Part shown: one piece after another, positions 45,508-55,217 of the stretch
How the letters are laid out: each line of letters starts with the position of its first letter
Position numbering within the stretch: position 1 is the stretch's first letter
Assembly: GCA_037974665.1 (NCBI GenBank)
Contig: CM075773.1
Location: 34,701,080 to 34,765,079 of the forward strand
DNA length: 64,000 bases
DNA from: Ehretia macrophylla
Taxonomy: Eukaryota; Streptophyta; Magnoliopsida; Boraginales; Ehretiaceae
Direction of reading: 5' to 3'
Made by a program: the position numbers and the translations under genes
Notes under the pieces: model-generated
The model's input: only the letters and a program-made list of their open reading frames with translations
What the model was told of the DNA's origin: nothing
Databases searched by the model: none

Positions 45508-48453
45508 TCAGAGCTCAGTAGTGGCGAATGCGATGGCACAGTATTCGGCTTCAGTGCTTGAACGAGCTATGGCGGTCTGTTTCTTGGCAAACCAAGAAAT
45601 GAGGTTCGGGCCAAGGAAGATACAATAACCATTGGTACTACGCCTATCATCAGGGCAACCGGCCCAATCAGAATCTGAATACGCATATAACGCAGTATCG
45701 GATGAGCGTTGAAAATGCAAACCATAAGATACAGTCCCTTTTAAATACCTGAGTATCCGCTTGACAGAGGACTAATGAGCATCAGTAGGTGATTGCATGA
45801 ACTGGCAAACTTTGTTGACGACAAAAGCAACATTTGGATGAGTTACTGTAAGATATTGAAGCGTTCCAACCACACTACGGTATAGAGTGGGATCAGAGAA
45901 TGGGTCGCCAGTTATTTTGAACAAATTGTGATTTGCTGCAATAGGAGAAACAATAGACTTAGCACCATCTAGTTTGGTGTGTTGGAGAAGGTCTTTAATA
46001 TATTTTTGTTGTGTTAATAGAAGACCCTTCGGTGTAGAGCAGACTTCAATACCAAGGAAATATGACAATTGGCCAAGGTCATTAAGAGCAAATTGACGAT
46101 GAAGAAGTGAGATAACAGAAGTAATTGCAGAAGAAGATGTACCAGTGAGAATAACATCGTCAACATAAACCAAAAGAAAGATAACTTATCCTGATAAATG
46201 TCGAGTAAAGAGTGATGAATCAGCAGTAGAAGGAACAAAACCAAGGTGAACAAGAAAAGTGCTAAGCTGTGAAAACCAAGCACGTGGTGTTTGTTTGAGG
46301 CTGTAAAGAGCTTTTTGCAATTTACAAACATGGGTATGAAATGATGGATGTGAAAAACCTGGGGGTTGAGCCATGTAATACATCTTCAGCAAGAAGGCCA
46401 TGCAAGAAGACTTTATTGACATCTAGCTGACGGATTGTCCAATTTTGTGAAAGAGCAAGAGACAAGACAACCCGAATTGTCGTAGGCTTGCCGAGTAGGC
46501 TAAACGTCTCAGTGTAATCGAGTCCTTCTTGTTGGCAGTAGCCCTTTGCAACAAGACGGGCTTTGTAACGATCAATGGTACCATCAGGTTTTCTTTTGAT
46601 TTGGAATACCCATTTAGAACCAACAAGATTAGCAGATGGTAGTTTAGGAACGAGTATCCATGTGCCATTAGCAAGGAGAGCATTGTATTCTACTGCCATA
46701 GCAGCACGCCACTGAGGAAATTTTGTAGCTTGAGTAGCAGGAGGGTTCTGCATTTGTGAAGTCAAGAGAGGAAGAATGTGTTTTGCTAACGTGAAAAGTG
46801 ACATAGTCAGACAGGTCTTTAGGGACACGAGTATCGTCACGAGTACGAGGAGTCATAGGATGAGTTGATTTTGAAGAGGATGAGGGAAAGACACCATGAT
46901 TTTGGGCACGCTGTAGAACTAGTGAAGGATTAGAGTTAGGAGATAACGTCTGTGGATCAGATGAAGTTGAAGTGGAGCACGAAAGAGAAGAATTAGGAGC
47001 AGCATTTGGAGGACTTGTGGACGGACCTTGAGTAGGACACGAGTCTATAGTTGGAGCACAAGGTGGCAAGATACATGTAGGTGTGTTGGCATGAGATGAG
47101 GAAGGATACGACACCATAAGAGCTGAGTTGATTGGAGTGGGGCACGATTGAGCTGGAATGAGAAGGGAAAAATTTTGACAGCTATAAAAAATAGGAGTAG
47201 AAGTCCTACACGGCACTAAGGACATAGCTGGAGTAGTGAAATTAGGAGTAGTTAGATTTTGAACTTGTAAGGGTATCTCCAATGGTAACAACTATTCACA
47301 AAAATTTACTATTTTTAGTAATTTTTAGAGACTCGAGTCTCTATTATAACTCAAATCTACAATGGGCCCCATCACTTTTTAGAGATTTACACCAAAATAG
47401 AGACCCAATCACTTTTTGAGTCTCTAAATTTGGTGTAAAAAAATAAATTGGGTCTCTATTTTGATGAAAATCTCTTAAAAGTGGTGGACCCTATTAGAGA
47501 TTTGAGTTAAAATAGAGACCCGAATCTCTAAAATTTATCAAAACTGATAAATTTTTGTAAATAGTACACTATTTTTCTTGCCATTGAAGATACCCTAAAG
47601 GATGTGAGGGTACACAAGAATCAGTCAAAAGTGGTGGCTGAATTGTGGAATTTGCAAATGGGAGGCACGACAAATTAGAAGTAGGTGAGTTTTGAATCTC
47701 AAAGGTAGGTGAGGGCCCACAAGAATTAGTCAAAAGTTGTGGCTGAACAACGGAATTTGCATTTGAAACCATGTTTGACGGGCTTGCAGGCACACGAGGA
47801 AGAGTGATTAACGAAGGGGAAAACACACACGTAGTGGGTACACGAGCAGAGACATGAGTGGAAATGTCAAAAAGGGTAGGCTGAGCAGATTTAGAGAGTC
47901 AGGCACATATGGAAGGAACAGCATTAGGAGTTAAAGACTACTGGAATGGGAAAGAAGTTTCATCAAATACTACATGACGAGATGTATAAACTCATCCACT
48001 AGCTTGATTAAATCATCTATAACCACGATAATTTGCATGATATCCAATAAACACACAGGCAACAGATTTGGGACTCAATTTGTCAGGTCTAATAGCCCTA
48101 AGATGAGGAAAACACAAGCAACCAAATACACGAATAGAAGTATAATCAGGTGCTTGGTGATGTAAAAGTTCAAACGAAGATTTATTGGATAAAGTTGGAG
48201 AGGGAAGGCGATTAATTAAATATACTGCAGTAGTAAATGCCTCAAGCCAGAACTGTTTAGGTAAAAATGAGCGATGAAGAAGTGTGGTGCCCGTTTCGGT
48301 GATATGACGAATTTTGCGCTTAGCAAGACCATTTTGCTCAGGTGTATGAGGGCAAGAAATGAGATAGTGAATGCCGACCGTAGTGAGAAGATTTTTAAAA
48401 CGACCTTGCGTTAATTCTTTAGCACCATCACATTGAAAAGATTTAATGGTCAT
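45508..48453 (-). pseudogene. Copia pol, 3' half: integrase core, reverse transcriptase, RNase H
   Basis: In coding order: an integrase core piece at 48013-48453 (QCDGAKEL and CPHTPEQNGLAKRK, the catalytic Asp and Glu context); a serine/proline-rich linker split by the MITE at 47271-47595; reverse transcriptase at 46186-46840 (SKWVFQIKRKPDG, RYKARLVAKG) and 45772-46173 (active site YVDD in MVYVDDVILTG); RNase H at 45508-45720 ([20 protein letters not shown] and [10 protein letters not shown]). The pieces lie in different frames with intervening stops. This is standard Copia order with integrase before reverse transcriptase. Confidence 0.9.
47271..47595. mobile_element. Foldback MITE, PIF/Harbinger-like, nested in Copia
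   Basis: 325 bp bounded by TAA on both sides (47268-47270, 47596-47598). The left terminus GGGTATCTCCAATGGTAA and the inverse of the right terminus GGGTATCTTCAATGGCAA match at 16 of 18. The interior is one long imperfect hairpin of AGAGACTC / GAGTCTCT and CACTTTTTAGAGA motifs. The 3-bp TWA target fits PIF/Harbinger. Confidence 0.88.
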
Positions 48454-48640
48454 GTTAAAGAAATTTTCTGCTAAAGATTTGAAGTGTGAGAAGCAATCAA
48501 CACAATCGCTTTTTTGCTTTAGAGGGTATAACCAAATATATCGACTATAGTCATCAATAAAAAGAATAAAGAAACGATAATTTGAAAATGAATTTATTGG
48601 TGCTGGACCCCAAATGTCATAGTGAATAACATCAAGAGGA

Positions 48641-50263
48641 TTACATGAATAGAGTACTAGAAATTGAAAAGGGGAGTTTATGGCTTTTTCCCATCATACA
48701 AGCATTACACAACTTATTAACAGAATCAAAATCAGAAAGCTGAAGAAACTCCTTAGAGCGCATCAAAGAAAGAATTTGCTTGGATGGGTGGCCTAAGCGA
48801 GAGTGCCATAGTACAGTAGGGACACGAGTTGCAGTGAAGAGAAAGGATGTAGACGACTTGGAAGAAGGTGGTAAAAGAAGCGTGTACAAATTGGACTCAG
48901 TGCGACCCTTGAGAAGCGGAATCCCGGTGTGGAGGTCCTTAACAACACAACCATGAGGAGAAAATTCAAGTGAGACTTGACTGTCTTTAGTGAATTGATA
49001 AATTGATAAGAGATTTTTAGTTAAGCGAGGGACATGTAAAATGTTATTCAAATTAAATGAACGAGTAGAGTTTGAGAAAAATGAGGAGCCAACATGTTTA
49101 ATTGGAAGTGTCTTACCATCACCAACCACCACCTGATCAAAGCCTGAATATGGTTGTAACTGTTGAATAAGAGTGGGATCTGAGGTCATGTGAGAAGACG
49201 CCCCAGAGTCTGGTATCCAGGCTTGAACAGAGTCAGAAGAGTTGAAAGATGGCATAGAGGATTGGTGACGATAATAACCAGCAAATTGAACATTAGGATG
49301 ACTATTACGAGATTGGGCATAACGATACTTACACTTGGCAACTGTGTGACCTTGCTTATGGCATATTTGACACTTACCACGAGAGGAGGTGGAGGATGAA
49401 CGATCAGACTGTTGCTGTTTAGTAGAGGACCCATGCGAAGGAATGGTTGATGATCGGGGAGCAGAATTAAAAACAAAAGCATGAGGGGTAATAGAGGTAG
49501 TCTGAAGTTGAGTTGTAAGAGAAGTTATGATAGCATGATGATCAGCCAAGGGGGAAAAGTCATCCAAAAGAAGACGTTGCTCATATGTTAAAAGCTTGGC
49601 ATGTAGAGTATTGAAGGTGGGTGGAGAGGCGAGATTCTCAATTGAAATAACGAAAGGTCGATATTCTTTGGGAAGACCATCAAGTGTAACTAGAACAAGA
49701 TCAGTATCAGAAAGTGAGTCACCAACTGCAGCGAGAGCAGTAGAGAGCACATGAATTTGCTGTAAATATTCAGCAGCAGAGAGTGTCATCTTTTTAAGGG
49801 ACCGAAGTTGGGCACGAAGAAGGGATTTTCGTGCCAAGGATTGTTGAAGGAATGACTCGTGTAGAGAGGACCAAAGGTGGTAAGCAGAATCATGTCCTGG
49901 TGCTTGGTGAACAAGAGTATCAGAAAGAGTTGCAGCTATGCAAGCAGTGACAAAACTGTCGTAGCGTGTCCAATCCTCGAGAGAAATGGAAGAAGTATGT
50001 GAAGTGGAAGAAGTATAGTCAGCTGTAGTAAAAGGTTTTTGTGGTTTAGGGAGTGACCCGTCAATGTATCCGAGTAAATTATTGAAAGTAAAGAAATTGA
50101 GTAGCTGAGCCTTCCACGTTAGATAAATAGAGTGATCAAGGGCCACAGTAACAAATGCTTTGACATTGAAAGAAGGAAGAGTAAAAGAGGCAGCATTGTC
50201 AGTAGCCATAATGATGAAAAGCAAAGGACAAAGAAAGACGATATGATGCGGAAGGTGGGGCAA
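48641..50263 (-). CDS. Copia gag-protease-GAG-pre-integrase frame
   Basis: Open frame of 540 codons inside the retrotransposon. The likely start is the ATG at codon 19 (50209, MATDNAASFTLP). The gag domain covers about 20-250. The zinc knuckle CQICHKQGHTVAKC is at 298-311. The aspartic protease motif is DSGASSH at 352-358. A GAG-pre-integrase zinc region (LWHSRLGHPS ... CNACMMGKSH) lies near the end. The frame then shifts before the integrase core. It is a transposon product, not a host gene. The rest of the polyprotein is broken, so it cannot support transposition alone. Confidence 0.85.
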   Translation of the reverse strand: MPHLPHHIVFLCPLLFIIMATDNAASFTLPSFNVKAFVTVALDHSIYLTWKAQLLNFFTFNNLLGYIDGSLPKPQKPFTTADYTSSTSHTSSISLEDWTRYDSFVTACIAATLSDTLVHQAPGHDSAYHLWSSLHESFLQQSLARKSLLRAQLRSLKKMTLSAAEYLQQIHVLSTALAAVGDSLSDTDLVLVTLDGLPKEYRPFVISIENLASPPTFNTLHAKLLTYEQRLLLDDFSPLADHHAIITSLTTQLQTTSITPHAFVFNSAPRSSTIPSHGSSTKQQQSDRSSSTSSRGKCQICHKQGHTVAKCKYRYAQSRNSHPNVQFAGYYRHQSSMPSFNSSDSVQAWIPDSGASSHMTSDPTLIQQLQPYSGFDQVVVGDGKTLPIKHVGSSFFSNSTRSFNLNNILHVPRLTKNLLSIYQFTKDSQVSLEFSPHGCVVKDLHTGIPLLKGRTESNLYTLLLPPSSKSSTSFLFTATRVPTVLWHSRLGHPSKQILSLMRSKEFLQLSDFDSVNKLCNACMMGKSHKLPFSISSTLFM

Positions 50264-50298
50264 AGTTTATCAGAAAGAAAAGGACGTTAGTCGTTTGA

Positions 50299-50310
50299 CA
50301 ATTGATATCA
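50299..50310 (-). other. Primer binding site, degraded tRNA-Met type
   Basis: In sense orientation TGATATCAATTG directly follows the 5' LTR, where TGGTATCAGAGC would be canonical. One or more mutations are inferred. Confidence 0.55.
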
Positions 50311-50488
50311 TGGAAATAGAACAAATTTTGTGTATTTCACTGTATTGAAAGATTATGTACAATCATGTTACATTTATACACATGAGTTCCAACAATAGAG
50401 CAATGAGTTGGAGGAAAGTCAGTATTTACTAATAACAACACATAAAGTTCAAAATTCAAAATTACAATGACTAAGTCAATTGCTAACA
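50311..50488 (-). repeat. 5' LTR of the BAHD3 Copia
   Basis: 178 bp, ends ...TTCCA in sense orientation and is followed by the primer site. The flank GTTAC (50489-50493) is the target duplication. Confidence 0.93.
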
Positions 50489-51709
50489 GTTACCAATGCT
50501 TCTATTCCATCAAGCTTGTGATCATCCATCAAAATAAATGAATTCTTAGATGGGGGAGCGGCTAAACTCACCCTTATTGGCCTTCCCCATCCAAAATCAA
50601 AATGGTATGTTGGGAATCTGCAAAAGCTACTACATTATATCCATCAATGTCATTCTGGCCTTGCAAAACATTGATCTGTTCAGCATCTTCAACAATTGTT
50701 GAGGCAATGTCATTTCCTTTTATCCCTTTGTATTTCTCGCATTTTTGTACTTTCATTCTCCTTATTTCGCTAACCAATCTAGAAAAATTCTTCCTTCCCT
50801 CATCGGTTGTTGATACATGACATGGAGAAACAAAATTTCCTACATAATTTTGTGTAGATGGTAGTCCTATCAGTTCGCGCAAGTTCGCAATGAAGGCTAA
50901 CGCAGATGGTTTGAGTGATCCAGAACATTCCATGGCTGCAGACATGGCACATTTGTAAAGAAGTGCACTCACAACCTCAACTCGGGTAGGGTTCTGCACT
51001 CCAGATTCAGCAGTAGCCTTAGCCTTGAGCTGACTTAATTTTTCTAAGCCAAATACGTATCTCCTGGTAATAATACATTGCTGCTCTTGCTTCATATCCA
51101 ACAATGGACTAATTGATGCATCATCATTAGGGGGTAAGATAGATGCGATTTTCGCATGATTGACGAGCCATAGCAGCCCAATCGTTGATAAAGTTGCATA
51201 ATGTGTATCCATCACCAAGCTTATGATTCATGCACACACTAAGTGCTTTTCCCCCACAATCGAAATGGCTAAGTTGAGCAACTACAAGACTAGATTGATC
51301 ATGTCCTGGACTCCAAGGTAAGCGACTAGGAAAGATGATATCGTGAGGATTGATGTTACCTTCTTTAAGAATTTCAGACATTTTGCATTTGATTCGCACT
51401 TCCAAGAATGTAGCTCCCATGTCATTGCAATTTACGAAGATGTTGTCTGTTAATGTTCCAGCAAATGGGTAGTAGGAGGCTAGGGTTTTTGACAGTGATT
51501 CTTCAAGAAGGAAGGATATTTGAGTGGTGTTATCTTGGTGTTTATGATGCTGGTTGGGATAGAATAAGGCCATGGGAATATACCTGCTAGTCATTAGTTC
51601 ATCGAGTAAAGAGAGCTTGTAATTTCTGAGAGAAGGTGGTGTTGATGTGCAATGAGGGTTTTACAAACTTTTTGGAAATCAATTGAAATCTCGATGAAGA
51701 TGAAGCCAT

Positions 51710-52835
51710 TGCAATCCTTCATCAAATTGTATTACTATTTGCACTTCCTCGTCTTCTAGCTTTATCACTATATATATAGCCTAGACCTAGATCCTGATCA
51801 AAAATATTGGTGGGCACCTATTCATTTTTCTCACTTTCTTTCTTCTTAAGACATGATTTAAAAGATGCAACGCGGATCCAAGCGGGTATAAATGAGTATG
51901 AAAGAATTTACGTCTCCTAGGTTTACCATTATATATATAGGCCAGACAAAGTTTTTGATCAAATTGCAAACAAATTCTCGTGTATCTTACACTATCTCTT
52001 TTGACTTCTTATTTTAAGGATCCGACATCTACAAATGAGTTGTTCAATTGATTTTGACTTTATGTTGCAATCAACAAAGGAATTTATAATTGAACCCAAG
52101 ATTGTTGTTGAAGCTACAATGGTGAGACCCTAATCCATTGAATCGGTCATCAAGTGGCCCTTCCCTCGATATGATATTTTGTTGCAGGACTTAAAATTAA
52201 AATTGTTTTGAAGATTAAAAATTATTAAAAATAATTTTATACAACAATTTTCGAGGGTTACATGTGATTTAATTACAAAATTTTTACTGCAACAGTTTTT
52301 TTTTTTTTAAATAAACAATATTTTTTTTTTAAATAATAAACAACTATTTTTAAACTGTTGCAATTAAATCTATCCAACCTAGACAGCGTTAGCACAAAAG
52401 TGATGCTATAACACCTATTCTTTTTGGAAGTCTTTTCTCGAATTCACGGTAATGCACGTTACAGACAATTTGGAGTTGCGCTTCTCTATGCACCACCGCT
52501 GAAATTGTCGCTACTAGTATTCTGCAAAGAAATTATTGTTGTTGCTTGTGTCGTACAAATCTCTACATGTTGATTCAAGCTAGGCATTAGCTTTCTTCTT
52601 GGTTTGACTGTTTGACTTAATTATTTATTGTTACCTCTCCACTAATACATGCCATGAGTTCCCTTAGGTTGTTGACTTTGATTCACGCTTGGCATTTGAT
52701 TTCTTCTTGGTTGAGTGATCGACTTTTCTCAATAAAAAAAAAATATTTATATATGATAAACGTAGAAGATAATAAATAATTTTGTAAACTTCTTTCTAAA
52801 AGTTTAAATTTTTAAATGAGATAGTAAATTAATAT
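51710..52835. other. Upstream region of BAHD3, then gene-free DNA
   Basis: 51710-52040 resembles the promoter region of BAHD1 (CACTTCCT..GTCTTCT and a TATATATA run near 51771-51778). Beyond that is AT-rich DNA with a small foldback at about 52268-52371 (GATTTAATTACAA against its inverse). A dispersed-repeat piece lies near 52745-52830. No gene. Confidence 0.5.
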
Positions 52836-53311
52836 TGACGAGGGGGATCCCGAACTGAGGTAAGCGACCCACACCGAGCTGATGGGGGCTAATTCGAGCC
52901 AAGCCCAACACATTTCAGCTAATGCCCAACCTGGATGCTGATCTGACCTCACCCGATCCCGAAAAATCCCGACCTCAGTGTCAGCTGCCCTGATGGGACA
53001 TAAAATCTTGATGGGACATAAAGTTACACTGCATTAAATGCTGTCAGGTCCGAATTTAGTATAAATAGAGATCCATCCCTTTATTTTAGAGGTAACTCGT
53101 CATTAATGCTCTCATCTACTTTGTCAGTTCGGACATATTAATCATTCGCACGCCCGAGAGAAAAATCCAGGTCATCACCCCGCATTTTTCTTCCTTTTCC
53201 TTGTGTAGGTCAAGTAGTCGACCCGAAAAATTCAACTCGGAGGCCAACCTGAAAAGTCCAACTCGGTCAGGAGAAGCTCTCAACCTCAACGTCGAGATTC
53301 TGACCTCGACA
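52836..53311. mobile_element. Solo LTR with perfect target duplication
   Basis: 476 bp, starting TGACGAGG and ending CCTCGACA, flanked by AATAT at 52831-52835 and 53312-53316. It is less AT-rich than its surroundings. A TATA box (TATAAATAG, 53060-53068) sits mid-element as in LTR promoters. No coding sequence. The family is not identified (gypsy-like by composition). Confidence 0.88.
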
Positions 53312-54268
53312 AATATGGTATTAAAGTCTAGGTACCAAGAGATTCTGAGTTCAAAATTTACAACCACTTGAAAATATTAAACATTAAAACTGTCTAAATA
53401 CAAAATTTAAAAACTAACTCTGTCGCTTCTATAGAAGAAAAAGATCAAAGAAAGAAAAGAGAATTCTTCACGCATGTTGTTCCTTTCCTTTTGGTAAAAC
53501 GAAATTCATCATGCTTTTCAGTCATTCATGAGTTTGTTTCCTGACTTATAATTTGTAATATACCACATTGGTGGGTAATTGTGAATTTGAATAGTTTATA
53601 AGTGAGTGTTGTGGGTATAAAAAGAATTTAGGTTAACCGTTTTAGACCAGTAAAAAAGAAAAACCCGAGTAGTTATTTCTTGTGCATACAACCAGTCTCG
53701 TCTGGGACCTTGGGGTACTAGATTAAGAATAACAATAATTCAGATATCCTCGAAAAATGACAAAATCGTAACCAAAACCGTTTAACAAACCAATAACTAT
53801 AACCGTAACCAAAACCTAACAGTTTTCAAAACTAGTAACCATAACCGTAACCATTATGGATTCAAAAAAATGCAGTTAACTGTAACCATTTAACTAAAAA
53901 ATAATTAATTTAAATAAAAACCTAAAAAAATGTAAGAAAAATTAGTTTAAATGTAAATTAACAAAAAATAAAAAAATTCAAGTCAATGATAAAACTTGAA
54001 AGAAATTATATAATAATTTTATGAGAAAAAATCAAAATTAAGAAGTTATGCAAAAAGAAATTCGTTCACAGGCATCGAGCGAGAAACGTCTCTTCTTTTG
54101 TTTCGACAAGTAAAGCTGACAATTCTTAAGAGTATAAGTATTGGTCTAATAGACATAGCTCATCTCTTTTAATTGAGCTTAGTTCACTTTTTTTTTTAAT
54201 TGAGTTTAGTTCAAATTTTTATTATTTTAATTACTAATTTTAGTTAGTCTTCTATTGTTTTAAGTGTG

Positions 54269-54285
<17 letters not shown>
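53312..54285. repeat. Dispersed noncoding repeats
   Basis: 53312-53400 continues a repeat interrupted by the solo LTR (GGTATTAAAGTCTAGGTACC motif), with relatives near 55905-56010 and 57135-57335. 53570-53700 shares its sequence (TTATAAGTGAGTGTTGTGG) with 55640-55790. 53750-53900 is built of AACCGTAACC-like motifs. The AT/TG microsatellite at 54269-54304 ends the stretch. No gene was accepted. Confidence 0.5.
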
Positions 54286-54304
<19 letters not shown>

Positions 54305-54321
<17 letters not shown>

Positions 54322-55199
54322 GGTAAAAGGAAGGGTTCTTCCCTTAAGGTATTTTATTAATATCAAAAGGAATGTACAAAAGTGAAAAGGGACATAAAGC
54401 TGAAACCTCCACGAGGATTGGGGCATTTATCTGCCCCAAAAGCCCAACTAATCTAAAAGGAACACAAGTCGTTCCTTTTTACAAGAGTCTAAACAAAAGA
54501 TTAGGATGTATCATAAATACAACGCAAAACGTACTGTTAATGGGAAAAGGAAACACAAGCAATAACCTTTTTCCAAGTAACAATAAGGTAATGTGTAAAA
54601 TTAACCATATGCTCAAAAGAAATTAGAATTTAAAATGTGGTAATTGAAGTTTATCAATTCTGATCATACCTCTTAATTGCTTTTGATCATTTGTATTTTC
54701 AAATATGCAGCAAATTTCCTCAAAAGCACATTGGTTGGCAAGTAGGTCGGCATGTTGATTTTCTTCCCTGTAAATGTGCGAGATAAAGCCTTGACATTCC
54801 TTGAGTAAACTGTTGGCTTTACATATATCATAAGAATTCTTCCAATTAGTAGATTTATTATTCTGTAAAGCATGGACAATTCCTTTTGCATCCATTTCCA
54901 CCCAAATTTTCTAGATGTTTCTGGTTTTGCAGATTGTTAAACCAGTAATGAGGGCCATGATCTCAGTTTTGTAGGCGGAGGTGCATTCCACTGGCAAACA
55001 AAAAACCGAGATAAATGAACCTTTGTAATCTCTAAGAATTCCCCCTTCCACAGGTTTTTTCTATAAGACAACACAAGGGGCTTTATAGGACTGTTGACTT
55101 TTGAATGAGCAAAAAAAAAGCTCGGCAATAGCAATATCACCTTTCCATTGCCATTTTTCTAGAAGGTTTACTGCAAAATAAAGTTGCACCACCATTCTA
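54305..55199 (-). mobile_element. 5'-truncated LINE with poly-A tail and target duplication
   Basis: Read on the minus strand it ends in AATAAAATACC, about 40 more bases and then an A run (T run at 54305-54322), a typical LINE 3' end. The TG microsatellite ATATGTGTGTGTGTGTGT lies on both sides (about 54286-54304 and 55200-55217), consistent with an ~18-bp target duplication. Inside is a degraded RNase H domain. The intact stretch at 54623-54901 includes MEMDAKGIVHALQNN and SHIYREENQHADLLANQ, the C-terminal half of the RVT_3-type RNase H fold. Upstream pieces (LPVECTSAYKTE) are broken by stops. Confidence 0.8.
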
Positions 55200-55217
55200 A
55201 TATGTGTGTGTGTGTGT

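Larger units (their letters stand above)
45031..50488 (-). mobile_element. Copia LTR retrotransposon inserted in BAHD3
   Basis: 5458 bp, coding on the minus strand. LTRs of 178 bp are at 50311-50488 (5') and 45031-45208 (3'), with TG...CA ends. The target duplication is GTTAC at 50489-50493 and GTTAT at 45026-45030, one mismatch. A primer-site-like TGATATCA follows the 5' LTR. A GAGGGGGGA polypurine tract (45209-45217) precedes the 3' LTR. The LTRs differ at about 17 of 178 sites by hand count, so the insertion is old. Gag-pol is broken by several frameshifts and by a nested MITE, so the element is not autonomous today. Confidence 0.95.
44954..51709 (-). pseudogene. BAHD acyltransferase pseudogene (BAHD3), split by a Copia element
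   Basis: An older paralogue of BAHD1. The start MASSSSRFQLISKKFVKPS is at 51709; the last codons and a TAA are at 44954-45025. The frame is broken by a +4 insertion after the first ~20 codons, a shift near 51130-51215, another near 50600-50640 and a +2 insertion near 45000. It is also broken by the 5.5-kb Copia at 45031-50488, inserted in the last ~25 codons. The HXXXD motif survives as HKLGD and DFGWG survives in a shifted frame. No upstream or downstream remnant suggests recent activity. The reconstructed order gives a BAHD of normal length. Confidence 0.88.

Noticed and set aside
50574-51218. BAHD3 as donor of the clustered variants in BAHD copy B
   Set aside because: At the matching positions BAHD3 differs from the copy B variants (for example a YVGNFVSP context and different flanking codons), so another donor is needed.
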